Positions 52,503 through 63,375 are shown, counted from the first letter of the stretch. The stretch: 64,000 nt of DNA from Pseudomonas sihuiensis (GCF_900106015.1 NZ_LT629797.1:434001-498000), one strand, 5' to 3'. Numbers and translations are program-made. Notes: a model not told the origin generated them from the letters alone.

Positions 52503-52644
52503 AGGGCGCCTCTAAAAACTATCTGCGTTGCCATCGCGGCGTTAAAAACAGGCTCAAAATGCTCATTTACAGCGCGTAAACTGCGCTTTTTCGCCTGTTT
52601 TTGCCTTGCGCTGGCTGCCTCGCCTACGTTTTTAGAGGCACCCT
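52503..52644. repeat. MITE-like palindromic element, copy 2
   Basis: A 142-bp element with 17-bp inverted ends (AGGGCGCCTCTAAAAAC; the right end reads AGGGTGCCTCTAAAAAC on the minus strand, 16 of 17 matching). Internal inverted blocks (TAAAAACAGGC / GCCTGTTTTTG) mean the whole unit can fold into one long hairpin. The 9-bp direct repeat TTCAGGGCG touches both ends (52500-52508 and 52644-52652). It shares its core with copy 1. It fills half of the 270-bp plsX-fabD gap and carries no coding sequence. Confidence 0.8.
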
Positions 52645-52757
52645 TCAGGGCGTGACGTGCGGCGGAATGTGACCGCCGCGCGTAGCCTGTCATCCAACTG
52701 TCAGTTTGCTGCGCCAGGCTCGCCTGGCGTTGGTTTTTCGACTCAAGGGACTTATTC

Positions 52758-53696
52758 ATGTCTGCATCCCTCGCATTCGTCTTCCCCGGTCAAGGCTCGC
52801 AAGCCCTGACCATGCTTGCCGACCACGGTGCCCAGCAGAAGCTGGTGCTCGATACTTTCGGCGAAGCTTCCGAAGCGCTCGGCTACGACCTCTGGGCACT
52901 GACCCAGCAAGGCCCGGAAGAGCAGCTGAACCAGACCGACAAGACCCAGCCGGCCATTCTCACTGCTTCCATCGCCCTGTGGCGTCTGTGGCAGGCCGAG
53001 GGTGGTGCCAAGCCGGCTTTCGTTGCTGGTCACAGCCTGGGTGAATATTCCGCGCTGGTCGCTGCTGGCAGCATCGGTTTTGCCGATGCCGTGAAGCTGG
53101 TGGAGCGCCGCGGTCAATTGATGCAACAGGCCGTTCCTGCCGGGCAGGGTGGCATGGCCGCCATCCTCGGTCTGGAAGATGCCGACGTGCTGGCCGCCTG
53201 CGCCGAAGCGGCGCAGGGTGATGTGGTCAGTGCCGTGAATTTCAACGCCCCAGGCCAGGTGGTGATCGCCGGTAGCGCCGCTGCCGTCGAGCGCGCCATC
53301 GAAGCGTGCAAGGCCCGTGGCGCCAAGCGCGCCATGGCGCTGCCGGTCAGCGTACCGTCGCATTGCGCGCTGATGAAGCCGGCCGCCGAGCGTTTCGCCG
53401 AGTCGGTCGAGGCGCTGAGCTGGCAGGCACCACAAATCCCGCTGGTGCAGAACGTCAGCGCCGCCGTGGTGTCCGATCTGACCACCCTGAAGGCTGATCT
53501 GCTGGCGCAGCTGTACAGCCCGGTACGCTGGGTCGAGTCGATGGTGCGTCTGTCCGAACAGGGCGTGACCGATCTGATCGAATGCGGCCCTGGCAAGGTG
53601 CTGAGCGGCCTGAACAAGCGCTGCGTCAAAGGCATCAATACTCACAACCTGGATACCCCGGATGCTTTTGCTGCCGCTCGCGCAGCCCTGGCTTGA
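52758..53696 (+). CDS. fabD: Malonyl-CoA:ACP transacylase FabD
   Basis: A 312-residue enzyme: FPGQGSQ near the N-terminus, nucleophile Ser in GHSLGEYSAL (about residue 92) and catalytic His in VPSHCALM. It loads malonate onto ACP. It is followed 15 bases later by fabG. Confidence 0.97.
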   Translation: MSASLAFVFPGQGSQALTMLADHGAQQKLVLDTFGEASEALGYDLWALTQQGPEEQLNQTDKTQPAILTASIALWRLWQAEGGAKPAFVAGHSLGEYSALVAAGSIGFADAVKLVERRGQLMQQAVPAGQGGMAAILGLEDADVLAACAEAAQGDVVSAVNFNAPGQVVIAGSAAAVERAIEACKARGAKRAMALPVSVPSHCALMKPAAERFAESVEALSWQAPQIPLVQNVSAAVVSDLTTLKADLLAQLYSPVRWVESMVRLSEQGVTDLIECGPGKVLSGLNKRCVKGINTHNLDTPDAFAAARAALA

Positions 53697-53711
53697 GCAA
53701 GGAGAACGAAC

Positions 53712-54455
53712 ATGAGTCTGCAAGGTAAAGTCGCACTGGTCACCGGCGCCAGCCGTGGTATCGGTCAGGCAATCGCTCTGGAACTGGGTCGTCAGGGCGC
53801 CATCGTCATCGGCACCGCGACCAGTGCCTCGGGTGCTGAGCGTATCGCCGAAACCCTCAAGGCCAATGGCGTCGAAGGCGCCGGTCTGGTGCTCGACGTG
53901 AGCAACGACGAATCGGTTGCCACCACCCTCGAACACATCCAGCAACATCTTGGTCAGCCGTTGATCCTGGTCAATAACGCCGGTATCACCCGTGACAATC
54001 TGATGCTGCGCATGAAGGACGACGAGTGGCATGACGTCATCAACACCAACCTGAACAGTCTCTACCGTCTGTCCAAGGCCGTACTGCGTGGCATGACCAA
54101 GGCGCGTTTCGGGCGCATCATCAACATCGGCTCCGTGGTCGGTGCGATGGGCAATGCCGGTCAGGTCAACTACGCTGCAGCCAAGGCTGGTCTGGAAGGT
54201 TTCAGCCGCGCGCTGGCACGTGAAGTCGGTTCGCGCGGTATCACGGTCAACTCGGTGGCCCCAGGTTTCATCGACACCGATATGACCCGTGAGCTGCCGG
54301 AAGGCCAGCGCGAAGCGCTGCTGACGCAGATTCCGCTGGGCCGTTTGGGGCAGGCCGAAGAGATCGCCAAGGTAGTCGGTTTCCTGGCTTCCGATGGCGC
54401 AGGCTACGTCACTGGGGCTACTATTCCGGTGAACGGCGGTATGTACATGAGTTAA
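53712..54455 (+). CDS. fabG: 3-oxoacyl-ACP reductase FabG
   Basis: A 247-residue short-chain dehydrogenase: cofactor motif TGASRGIG, NNAG, catalytic Ser in IGSVVG and YAAAKAG. It reduces 3-ketoacyl-ACP with NADPH. AAGGAGAACG precedes the ATG. Confidence 0.97.
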   Translation: MSLQGKVALVTGASRGIGQAIALELGRQGAIVIGTATSASGAERIAETLKANGVEGAGLVLDVSNDESVATTLEHIQQHLGQPLILVNNAGITRDNLMLRMKDDEWHDVINTNLNSLYRLSKAVLRGMTKARFGRIINIGSVVGAMGNAGQVNYAAAKAGLEGFSRALAREVGSRGITVNSVAPGFIDTDMTRELPEGQREALLTQIPLGRLGQAEEIAKVVGFLASDGAGYVTGATIPVNGGMYMS

Positions 54456-54604
54456 AAAGGGCGCCTCCGAATGCCCGGAGGCTCTCGAATGTGACGCGAG
54501 CCATCAGAAAACTGTCATAGTTGCTGTCTAAAATCCGTTATAAAGCTGCAACAGGTTTATAGACAGATCGTTGAAGTGTTCCTGGGGGCTCCCCGGCATT
54601 CAGC

Positions 54605-54632
54605 TTGAAATGCTAAAAACCCTTTCTATACA
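54605..54632 (+). promoter_or_regulatory. Putative acpP promoter
   Basis: TTGAAA (54605-54610), 16 bases, TATACA (54627-54632), in the 228-bp fabG-acpP gap. A separate promoter would explain the much higher need for ACP than for FabG. Confidence 0.6.
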
Positions 54633-54683
54633 CTTGGCCGCTACCAGCTGCCTGGATTTGTCCAATAGGAGTGAAAACAAGGT

Positions 54684-54920
54684 ATGAGCACCATCGAAGA
54701 ACGCGTCAAGAAAATCGTTGCTGAGCAACTTGGCGTCAAGGAAGAGGAAGTAACCAACAGCGCTTCCTTCGTTGAAGACCTGGGTGCCGACTCTCTTGAC
54801 ACCGTTGAGCTGGTGATGGCTCTCGAGGAAGAATTCGAGACCGAGATCCCGGACGAGCAAGCTGAGAAAATCACCACCGTTCAAGAAGCTATCGACTACG
54901 TGACTGCCCACGCGCAATAA
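54684..54920 (+). CDS. acpP: Acyl carrier protein
   Basis: A 78-residue acidic ACP with the phosphopantetheine serine Ser37 in [12 protein letters not shown]. It is the essential fatty-acid synthesis carrier. It is followed by a terminator, so it is partly a separate unit. Confidence 0.98.
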   Translation: MSTIEERVKKIVAEQLGVKEEEVTNSASFVEDLGADSLDTVELVMALEEEFETEIPDEQAEKITTVQEAIDYVTAHAQ

Positions 54921-54943
54921 GTCACCGTCAGCTTTCTGATCGA

Positions 54944-54980
54944 GAAAAGCCGCACTGCCCTAATCAGGCGTGCGGTTTTT
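54944..54980 (+). terminator. Terminator after acpP
   Basis: AAAAGCCGCACTGCC and GGCGTGCGGTTTTT form a stem with one bulge, followed by a T-run. It probably attenuates transcription into fabF. Confidence 0.75.
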
Positions 54981-55031
54981 CTTTACGTGCAGGGCGCATG
55001 TGGCGCCTGAGTAGAACAAGAGGAGATTGCT

Positions 55032-56276
55032 GTGTCGCGTAGACGCGTCGTGGTTACCGGTATGGGCATGCTGTCGCCGCTGGGTAACGATGTGCCGAGC
55101 AGCTGGCAGGGCATTTTGGCCGGGCGCAGTGGCATCGGTCTGATCGAGCATATGGACCTGTCGGCCTACTCCACCCGTTTTGGCGGGTCGCTCAAGGGCT
55201 TCAATGTCGAGGAATATCTCTCCGCCAAGGAGGCGCGCAAGCTCGACCTGTTCATTCAGTACGGTCTCGCTGCCTGCTTCCAGGCCGTGCGTGATTCCGG
55301 TCTGGATATCACCGATGCCAATCGTGAGCGTATCGGTGTGGTCATGGGCTCCGGCATCGGCGGCCTTACCAATATCGAGAACAACTGCAAATCGTTGCAC
55401 GAGCAAGGGCCGCGGCGCATTTCGCCGTTCTTCGTGCCTGGCTCGATCATCAACATGATTTCCGGCTTCCTGTCGATCCACCTGGGTCTGCAGGGGCCGA
55501 ACTATGCCATTGCCACGGCGTGCACTACCGGCACGCACTGCATCGGCATGGCCGCGCGCAACATCGCCTATGGCGAAGCCGATGTGATGGTCGCCGGCGG
55601 CGCCGAGATGGCCGCCTGCGGTCTGGGCATGGGCGGCTTCGGTGCCGCGCGTGCGCTGTCGACGCGTAACGACGAGCCGACCAAGGCCAGCCGTCCGTGG
55701 GACAAGGGCCGTGACGGTTTCGTCCTCTCCGATGGCTCCGGCGCCCTGGTGCTGGAAGAGTTGGAACACGCCAAGGCGCGTGGCGCCACCATCTACGCCG
55801 AGCTGATTGGCTTTGGCATGAGTGGCGATGCCTTCCACATGACCTCGCCACCTGAAGATGGCGCCGGTGCGGCGCGCTGCATGGCAGCAGCCCTGCGTGA
55901 TGCCGGTATCAATGCCGACCAGGTGCAGTACATCAACGCCCACGGCACGTCGACCTCGGCTGGCGACCTCGCCGAAGCCGCGGCAGTGAAGAGCGTGTTC
56001 GGTGATCATGCCTATAAGCTGGCGGTCAGCTCGACCAAGTCGATGACTGGCCACCTGCTTGGTGCCGCGGGTGCGGTGGAGGCGATCTTCAGCATCCTGG
56101 CGATCCGTGATCAGGTAGCGCCGCCGACCATCAACCTGGACGAGCCGGACGAAGGCTGCGACCTGGACTTCGTGCCGCATCAGGCCAAGGCCATGCCGAT
56201 CGAAATCGCCCTGTCGAACTCCTTCGGCTTCGGCGGCACCAACGGCTCTCTGCTGTTCCGTCGGTACCACGGCTGA
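55032..56276 (+). CDS. fabF: 3-oxoacyl-ACP synthase II FabF
   Basis: A 414-residue condensing enzyme with the Cys-His-His triad in TACTTGTHC (Cys about 164), [11 protein letters not shown] and [12 protein letters not shown]. It elongates acyl-ACP with malonyl-ACP. AGAGGAG precedes the GTG start. The stop overlaps the pabC start. Confidence 0.97.
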   Translation: MSRRRVVVTGMGMLSPLGNDVPSSWQGILAGRSGIGLIEHMDLSAYSTRFGGSLKGFNVEEYLSAKEARKLDLFIQYGLAACFQAVRDSGLDITDANRERIGVVMGSGIGGLTNIENNCKSLHEQGPRRISPFFVPGSIINMISGFLSIHLGLQGPNYAIATACTTGTHCIGMAARNIAYGEADVMVAGGAEMAACGLGMGGFGAARALSTRNDEPTKASRPWDKGRDGFVLSDGSGALVLEELEHAKARGATIYAELIGFGMSGDAFHMTSPPEDGAGAARCMAAALRDAGINADQVQYINAHGTSTSAGDLAEAAAVKSVFGDHAYKLAVSSTKSMTGHLLGAAGAVEAIFSILAIRDQVAPPTINLDEPDEGCDLDFVPHQAKAMPIEIALSNSFGFGGTNGSLLFRRYHG

Positions 56277-57091
56277 TGCTGAGCTGGGTCAACGGCGCGC
56301 CCGGCGAGCAGTTGTCGGTTCGCGACCGTGGCCTGGCTTACGGTGATGGTCTGTTCGAGACCATCGCCGTGCGCGGCGGGCGCATCCCGCTGCTGGCGCG
56401 GCATATGGCGCGCCTTGCCGATGGTTGTCGGCGCCTGTCCATTCCCCTCGATCTGGTTCTCATTGAGCGCGAGCTGCAGGCGTTCTCCGGGCAACTGGGC
56501 GAGGGCGTGGCCAAGCTGATCGTCAGCCGTGGTGAGGGCCAGCGTGGCTACGCGCCGCCGCAACCCTGTCAGCCGCTGCGCATCCTGCAGGCGGCGCCGC
56601 TGCCGCAGTATCCCGCTGCGCATGCCGAGCAGGGCGTGCGTCTGTTTCCCTGTGAGACGCGTCTGGCCGAGCAACCGCTGCTGGCCGGGCTCAAGCACCT
56701 CAATCGCCTGGAACAGGTACTGGCGCGCGCCGAATGGCAGGACCCCGAGTGTGCCGAGGGCCTGATGCGCGACAGCAGTGGCCGGGTCATCGAGGGCGTG
56801 TACAGCAATCTGTTCCTGGTCGTCGACGGCGGGTTGGTCAGTGCGCAGTTGTCACGTTGTGGTGTGGCCGGGGTGATGCGTGCGGAGATCCTGCAGCAGG
56901 CGCAGTTGCTCGGGCTGTCTGTCGAGTTACGCGATGTTTCCTTCGACGAACTGCTGGATGCCGATGAAGTCTTTCTCTGCAACAGCCTTTACGGCATCTG
57001 GCCTGTACGGGCGCTGCAAGAGCGACACTGGTCGGTCGGGCCGCTCACCCGTAAACTGCAGGCCATCGTCTGCGACCTACTGAGTAAATAA
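56276..57091 (+). CDS. pabC: Aminodeoxychorismate lyase PabC
   Basis: A 271-residue PLP class IV enzyme (DRGLAYGDGLFETI; PLP lysine in LKHLNRLEQV; VYSNLFLV). It makes p-aminobenzoate for folate. It is coupled to fabF (TGATG), the conserved gammaproteobacterial order. Confidence 0.95.
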   Translation: MLSWVNGAPGEQLSVRDRGLAYGDGLFETIAVRGGRIPLLARHMARLADGCRRLSIPLDLVLIERELQAFSGQLGEGVAKLIVSRGEGQRGYAPPQPCQPLRILQAAPLPQYPAAHAEQGVRLFPCETRLAEQPLLAGLKHLNRLEQVLARAEWQDPECAEGLMRDSSGRVIEGVYSNLFLVVDGGLVSAQLSRCGVAGVMRAEILQQAQLLGLSVELRDVSFDELLDADEVFLCNSLYGIWPVRALQERHWSVGPLTRKLQAIVCDLLSK

Positions 57092-57094
57092 CTG

Positions 57095-58150
57095 GTGCTA
57101 CGCAAGATCTTGGTGCTGCTTGAGTGCGGCGTGCTACTGGCTGCGCTGCTAGTCGTGGGTGCCGCCTGGCAGCAGCAGAGAGCGCTGGAGCAGCCTCTGC
57201 ATCTGACTGAAGAAATGCTCCTGGAGGTGCCTTCCGGCGCCACGCCGAGCGGCCTGCTCAATCGCCTGGAGGCGGAGGGCGTGATCGACAACGCCTTCTG
57301 GTTGCGTCTGTACTGGCGCTTCAATCTGCGCGCGCCTGCCATGCACAGCGGCGAATACCGCTTGCTGCCCGAATACAACGCCCGCGACATGCTCGGCCTG
57401 TGGCAGCGCGGTGAGGTGGTGCAGTACAGCCTGACCCTGGTCGAGGGCTGGAACTTCCGCCAGGTGCGCGCCGCTCTGGCTCGCCAGGAGCGTCTGGAGC
57501 AGCGCCTGGCCGATCTCAGCGATGCCCAGCTGATGGAGCGTCTTGGCCTGGCTGGGCAGAATCCGGAAGGGCGTTTCTTCCCCGATACCTATCGCTACGT
57601 GCGCGGCATGAGCGACGAGGACCTGCTCAAGCAGGCCAACGTCCGTCTTGAGAGCGTATTGGCCGAGGAGTGGCAGAAGCGCGCCGAGGGTTTGCCCTAT
57701 CGCGAGCCTTACGACGCGTTGATCATGGCTTCGATGATCGAGAAGGAAACCGGTGTACCCGAAGAGCGCGGCGAGATTGCCGGCGTGTTCGTGCGCCGGC
57801 TGCGCATGGGCATGCGTCTGCAGACCGACCCCACCGTCATCTACGGTATGGGCGAGCGCTACAACGGCCGCATCACCCGCGCCGACCTGCGTACGCCAAC
57901 GCCCTACAACACTTACACCATCGACGGCATGCCGCCGACGCCGATCGCCATGGTTGGCCGCGAGGCGATTCACGCGGCGCTCAACCCGCTTGATGGCACC
58001 ACCCTGTATTTCGTCGCGCGAGGCGACGGTAGCCATGTGTTCTCCAACACCCTGGCCGAGCACAACCGCGCGGTGCGCGAATATCAGCTCAAGCGTCGCG
58101 CCGACTACCGCTCCAGCCCCGCGCCACGCGCGGCGGCCGAAACCGAATAA
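57095..58150 (+). CDS. mltG: Endolytic murein transglycosylase MltG
   Basis: A 351-residue YceG/MltG protein: N-terminal membrane helix (ILVLLECGVLLAALLVVGAA), LysM-like subdomain, then the catalytic domain with Glu in ASMIEKETGVPEERG and the conserved TPYNTY block. It cleaves nascent glycan strands and sets their length. The start is GTG, 3 bases after pabC. GC-rich C-terminal tail. Confidence 0.95.
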   Translation: MLRKILVLLECGVLLAALLVVGAAWQQQRALEQPLHLTEEMLLEVPSGATPSGLLNRLEAEGVIDNAFWLRLYWRFNLRAPAMHSGEYRLLPEYNARDMLGLWQRGEVVQYSLTLVEGWNFRQVRAALARQERLEQRLADLSDAQLMERLGLAGQNPEGRFFPDTYRYVRGMSDEDLLKQANVRLESVLAEEWQKRAEGLPYREPYDALIMASMIEKETGVPEERGEIAGVFVRRLRMGMRLQTDPTVIYGMGERYNGRITRADLRTPTPYNTYTIDGMPPTPIAMVGREAIHAALNPLDGTTLYFVARGDGSHVFSNTLAEHNRAVREYQLKRRADYRSSPAPRAAAETE

Positions 58151-59777
<1,627 letters not shown>

Positions 59778-59903
59778 TTGGCGCGAGAGCCGGATTCGGC
59801 AGGGCGTCACATTCTGCTGGCTGCCTGCCACCCGGTTGTTTGCGCATGAGCATGAACAAGCCCTAGAATCAGCCATTAAGCAATAAACGCTAGGAATGCG
59901 CTG

Positions 59904-60260
59904 ATGAGCCTGCCACCCAATCTGGGTCCCCGTAACGGAATTCTGTCCCTGACCATCAAGGACAAGTCCGTGTTGTACGCGGCCTACATGCCTTTCATCA
60001 AGAATGGCGGTCTCTTCATTCCCACCAACAAGAGCTACAAGCTCGGTGACGAAGTGTTCATGCTGCTCAACCTGATGGATGAGCCGGAGAAGATTCCGGT
60101 GGCTGGCAAGGTGGTGTGGATCACCCCTAAAGGCGCTCAGGGCAACCGCGCCGCCGGTGTCGGCGTACAGTTCAACGACGGCGATAACACCGCTCGCAAC
60201 AAGATCGAAACCTACCTCGCTGGCGCGTTGAAGTCCGACCGCCCGACTCACACCATGTAA
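59904..60260 (+). CDS. pilZ: Type IV pilus assembly protein PilZ
   Basis: A 118-residue PilZ protein of the founding type. It lacks the arginine and (D/N)xSxxG c-di-GMP motifs (NGGLFIPT stands in their place), as in the P. aeruginosa PilZ, which acts through partner proteins such as PilB and FimX. A weak promoter (TAGAAT at 59864-59869) lies upstream. The position after holB matches P. aeruginosa. Confidence 0.95.
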   Translation: MSLPPNLGPRNGILSLTIKDKSVLYAAYMPFIKNGGLFIPTNKSYKLGDEVFMLLNLMDEPEKIPVAGKVVWITPKGAQGNRAAGVGVQFNDGDNTARNKIETYLAGALKSDRPTHTM

Positions 60261-60373
60261 CCCGCTGGCCGCGAGTTTACTGTCCTCGCGGCCGAAGCAT
60301 CTCCCCCAAGCGTCCAGGCGCCTGCCACTTTCGATTACAATTCGGGCTTTCCCTTTGCCCGAGTTCTCCCGCT

Positions 60374-61156
60374 GTGCTGATCGACTCCCATTGCCACCTT
60401 GATCGTCTCGACCTCGCTGCCCACGGTGGCTCGCTGGATGCTGCCCTGGATGCGGCGCGCGCCGCCGGCGTCGGGCATTTCCTGTGTATTGGCGTCAGCG
60501 CCGACAACGCCGCCACGGTCAAGGGCCTGGCCGAGCGCTATGCCGATGTCGATTGCTCGGTGGGCGTGCATCCGCTGGATCTCGAGCCGGGCGCCGAACC
60601 GGCGCTGGACTGGCTACTGGGCGAGCTGGCGCACCCGAAGGTGGTAGCCATCGGTGAGACCGGTCTGGATTACCACTACGAATCTGAATCCGCTGCGCTG
60701 CAGCAGGCCTCCTTCCGTCTGCATCTGGAGGCGGCGCGCATCACGGGTAAGCCGGTAATCGTGCATACCCGCGAGGCTCGCGCCGACACCCTGGCGTTGT
60801 TACGCGAAGCGGCGCTGCCACAGGCTGGCGTGCTGCATTGCTTCACCGAAGACTGGGAGATGGCCAAGGCCGCGCTGGACATCGGGTTCTATATTTCCCT
60901 GTCCGGCATCGTCACCTTCCGTAATGCCGAGGCGCTGCGCGATGTGGCGCGCCAGGTGCCGGCTGACCGTCTGCTGGTGGAAACCGACTCGCCTTACCTG
61001 GCGCCCGTGCCGCATCGTGGCAAGCCCAACCTGCCGCAATACGTGCGTGAAGTGGCCGAGTACCTGGCCGTACTACGTGGCGTCAGCTACGAGAGCCTGG
61101 CCGAGCAGACCTCGAGCAACTTCAAGCGTCTGTTCCCGCTAGCTGGTGTGGCCTGA
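60374..61156 (+). CDS. TatD-family metal-dependent hydrolase
   Basis: A 260-residue TIM-barrel nuclease: metal ligands in IDSHCHLD, GETGLDYHY, VHTREA and the Asp in ETDSPYLAP. It is a TatD/YcfH family deoxyribonuclease. The start is GTG. A -10-like TACAAT (60336-60341) lies 33 bases upstream. It ends before REP E. Confidence 0.93.
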   Translation: MLIDSHCHLDRLDLAAHGGSLDAALDAARAAGVGHFLCIGVSADNAATVKGLAERYADVDCSVGVHPLDLEPGAEPALDWLLGELAHPKVVAIGETGLDYHYESESAALQQASFRLHLEAARITGKPVIVHTREARADTLALLREAALPQAGVLHCFTEDWEMAKAALDIGFYISLSGIVTFRNAEALRDVARQVPADRLLVETDSPYLAPVPHRGKPNLPQYVREVAEYLAVLRGVSYESLAEQTSSNFKRLFPLAGVA

Positions 61157-61165
61157 AACTATGGC

Positions 61166-61225
61166 GTAGCCCGGATGCAATCCGGGGGGGGGCGGTAAAT
61201 ATTTCCCGGATTGCATCCGGGCTAC
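61166..61225. repeat. REP doublet E, inverted pair
   Basis: GTAGCCCGGATGCAATCCGG (from 61166) and its inverse ending at 61225, separated by about 18 bases that include a run of eight G. Same unit as doublets C and D. It lies between tatD and the minus-strand small RNA, again a convergent gap. Confidence 0.9.
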
Positions 61226-61253
61226 GGTTCGCGCTTCTGTCATCAGACCAGGC

Positions 61254-61374
61254 AAAAAAAACCCGGACTCTGGGGGATGAATCCGGGTTAAGACCATTAG
61301 GAGTAAATCAAGGTACGCGGTCCACGGTACCTTGGCTGGCGGGGCACTTGGGGGGAGATGCCGCGCACCAGTAA
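61254..61374 (-). ncRNA. rgsA: Small RNA, RgsA (P16)-like
   Basis: A minus-strand unit of about 120 nt. It ends in a strong terminator: AACCCGGA / TCCGGGTT 8-bp stem (61261-61289) followed by eight T. A second perfect stem, CAAGGTAC / GTACCTTG (61309-61334), lies in the middle. The -10 CTAATACT (61380-61387) places the start near 61374. In P. aeruginosa the RpoS- and Gac-dependent RNA RgsA is about 120 nt and lies next to tatD in this gap. No coding sequence fits. The identity rests on position, length and structure; I could not run a covariance search. Confidence 0.75.
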
Positions 61375-61379
61375 GTTCC

Positions 61380-61387
61380 AGTATTAG
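61380..61387 (-). promoter_or_regulatory. -10 element of the RgsA-like RNA
   Basis: CTAATACT on the minus strand, close to the RpoS-type CTATACT. No good -35 is visible, which fits a stationary-phase sigma factor. Confidence 0.5.
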
Positions 61388-61463
61388 CCATGATCAGCGA
61401 GCGTCCAGGCCAAAGCCTGAGTTTTTTAAACGGATTTGGAATACCGCGGACGCTGTTGAGTCC

Positions 61464-62597
61464 TCACCCTTTTGCCAGCTGGGTTAGCAGCCCCAGCGTT
61501 TCCTCGATCACTTGCTCTTGGGTGTAGAAGTGTGGCGAAAGCCTTACTCCCGGCCCACGCTGCACGCAGATCACCTGTTCCTCGCGCAGACGTTGATAAA
61601 GCGCGGGGTTGTTCCAGCCTGCCAGGCTGAAGTTGAGGATGCCGGCACGGCGCGCGGGGTCGAGCGGGCTATGAATCACCGCACCGGGTAATGCGCGAAT
61701 ACCGTCGTTCAGGCGCTGCACCCGTTTCTCCAGCAAGGCGCCGACCCGCTCCATACCCACTTCTTCGAGCAACGACAAACTCGCCTCTAGGGCGAAGGCG
61801 CCGAGCATGTTCGGGCTGCCGCATTCGAAGCGCCGCGCACTGCGGGCCGGTTGCCAGTCCTGGCGGGTGTAATCGCCGGCGTGCTCCAGCATGTGCCAGC
61901 CGTACTCGTTCAGTTTCAGCTGGTCGCGTACCGCACTGCGGCAATAGAACACCCCCAGGCCCTCCGGGCCGAGCATCCATTTGTGGCCGTCGGCCATGGC
62001 GAAGTCGCAGTTGTAGGCCTGGACATCGAAGGGCAGGGCGCCCAGCTGCTGGATGGCATCGATGCAGAACAGCACGCCATGCTGGCGGCAGCCGCGACCA
62101 AGGCGCGGCAGATCCAGGCGCAGGCCGCTGGCGAACTGCACGGCGCTGATCGACAACAGGCGTGTTCGCGGGGTGAAGGCGGCGAGCAGCGCTGCTTCCG
62201 GATCTTCGCCCTTGAGGCTGACCTCGACCACCTCCACACCCTGGGCGGCCAACGCCAGCCAGACGATGCGGTTGGAAGGGAATTCCTCGTCGCTGATGAT
62301 CACCTGATCGCCGGCTCGCCAGTCCAGGCCGAATGCCACGAAGGACAGTGCCTCGGAGGTATTTTTGACCAGCGCAATATCACCGGTGCTTGGTGCGTTC
62401 ATCAGACGCACAAGGCGTTCGCGTAGGCTACGCTCCAGTTTCAACCAGTCGGGATAATCACGTGCGCCGCTGGTCACGTTCGCTTCCGAGAACCGCCGCA
62501 CCGCTTCAGCGCTGCGTTTCGGCCAGGGGGCGACCGCCGCATGGTTCAGATAGCGCAGTCCATTTTCCAGGGGGAACTCATCATGAAACACGTACAT
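61464..62597 (-). CDS. Class V aminotransferase-fold PLP enzyme
   Basis: A 377-residue protein of the NifS/isopenicillin-epimerase-like group. It has LNHAAVAPWPKRSAEAV at the N-terminus, NTSEALSFVAFGLDWRAGDQV, the PLP Asp and His region (CIDAIQQLGALPFDV) and the PLP lysine in DGHKWMLGPEG (about 207). There is no catalytic Cys loop of a cysteine desulfurase. It is a probable PLP-dependent lyase or transaminase of unknown substrate. The ATG at 62597 is chosen from the fold; the frame stays open upstream. It is divergent from the TetR gene, which may regulate it. Confidence 0.88.
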   Translation of the reverse strand: MYVFHDEFPLENGLRYLNHAAVAPWPKRSAEAVRRFSEANVTSGARDYPDWLKLERSLRERLVRLMNAPSTGDIALVKNTSEALSFVAFGLDWRAGDQVIISDEEFPSNRIVWLALAAQGVEVVEVSLKGEDPEAALLAAFTPRTRLLSISAVQFASGLRLDLPRLGRGCRQHGVLFCIDAIQQLGALPFDVQAYNCDFAMADGHKWMLGPEGLGVFYCRSAVRDQLKLNEYGWHMLEHAGDYTRQDWQPARSARRFECGSPNMLGAFALEASLSLLEEVGMERVGALLEKRVQRLNDGIRALPGAVIHSPLDPARRAGILNFSLAGWNNPALYQRLREEQVICVQRGPGVRLSPHFYTQEQVIEETLGLLTQLAKG

Positions 62598-62672
62598 GGT
62601 CGGATGATCCGTGCAATTTGGCCGCATTTGGGCATAATAAGCGGCTTCGATTTTTGACCCCGTAGTCCCTTT

Positions 62673-63296
62673 ATGCAGAAAGAACCCCGTAAGGTCCGCG
62701 AATTCCGTCGCCGCGAGCAAGAAATTCTCGATACCGCGCTGAAACTCTTCCTCGAACAAGGAGAAGACAGCGTTACTGTCGAGATGATCGCTGATGCGGT
62801 CGGTATCGGCAAAGGCACTATCTACAAGCACTTCAAGTCCAAGGCGGAGATCTACCTGCGCCTGATGCTCGACTACGAGCGTGATCTCAACGAGCTGCTG
62901 CATTCGGCTGACGTGGATCGTGACAAGGAAGCGCTGTCGCGTGCGTACTTCGAATTCCGCATGCGCGATCCGCAGCGCTATCGCCTGTTCGACCGCCTGG
63001 AAGAAAAGGTGGTCAAGGGCAATCAGGTGCCGGAAATGGTCGAGCAGTTGCACAAGATCCGTGCTTCCAACTTCGAGCGTCTGACCCAGCTGATCAAGGG
63101 CCGCATCGCCGAAGGCAAGCTGGAAGACGTGCCGCCGTACTTCCACTATTGCGCAGCCTGGGCCCTGGTGCACGGCGCCGTGGCGCTGTATCACTCGCCG
63201 TTCTGGAGCAACGTGCTCGAGGATCAGGAAGGCTTCTTCCAGTTCCTCATGGACATCGGCGTACGCATGGGTAACAAGCGCAAGCGCGACGCCTGA
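62673..63296 (+). CDS. TetR/AcrR-family transcriptional regulator
   Basis: A 207-residue regulator: basic N-terminus (MQKEPRKVREFRRREQ), HTH (ILDTALKLFLEQGEDSVTVEMIADAVGIGKGTIYKHF) and a helical ligand domain. The 75-bp divergent gap to the aminotransferase contains CATAAT (62633-62638). From memory it matches the regulator next to tatD in P. aeruginosa. Ligand unknown. A hairpin (GCCACGG/CCGTGGC, 63311-63331) follows. Confidence 0.9.
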   Translation: MQKEPRKVREFRRREQEILDTALKLFLEQGEDSVTVEMIADAVGIGKGTIYKHFKSKAEIYLRLMLDYERDLNELLHSADVDRDKEALSRAYFEFRMRDPQRYRLFDRLEEKVVKGNQVPEMVEQLHKIRASNFERLTQLIKGRIAEGKLEDVPPYFHYCAAWALVHGAVALYHSPFWSNVLEDQEGFFQFLMDIGVRMGNKRKRDA

Positions 63297-63342
63297 TGCC
63301 TGGCATGTCGGCCACGGTAATGTGCCGTGGCTGACATAGCGA

Positions 63343-63348
63343 TATACT
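63343..63348 (+). promoter_or_regulatory. Possible -10 of the moaA-like gene
   Basis: TATACT with a poor -35; the start would be near 63355 and the leader about 20 nt. Confidence 0.35.
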
Positions 63349-63375
63349 CCGGTTCTTAACGAACTGGAGCTCTCA

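Noticed and set aside
61184..61191. A G8 run inside REP E as a phase-variation tract
   Set aside because: It is intergenic, after tatD and outside the small RNA, so length changes would alter no reading frame.
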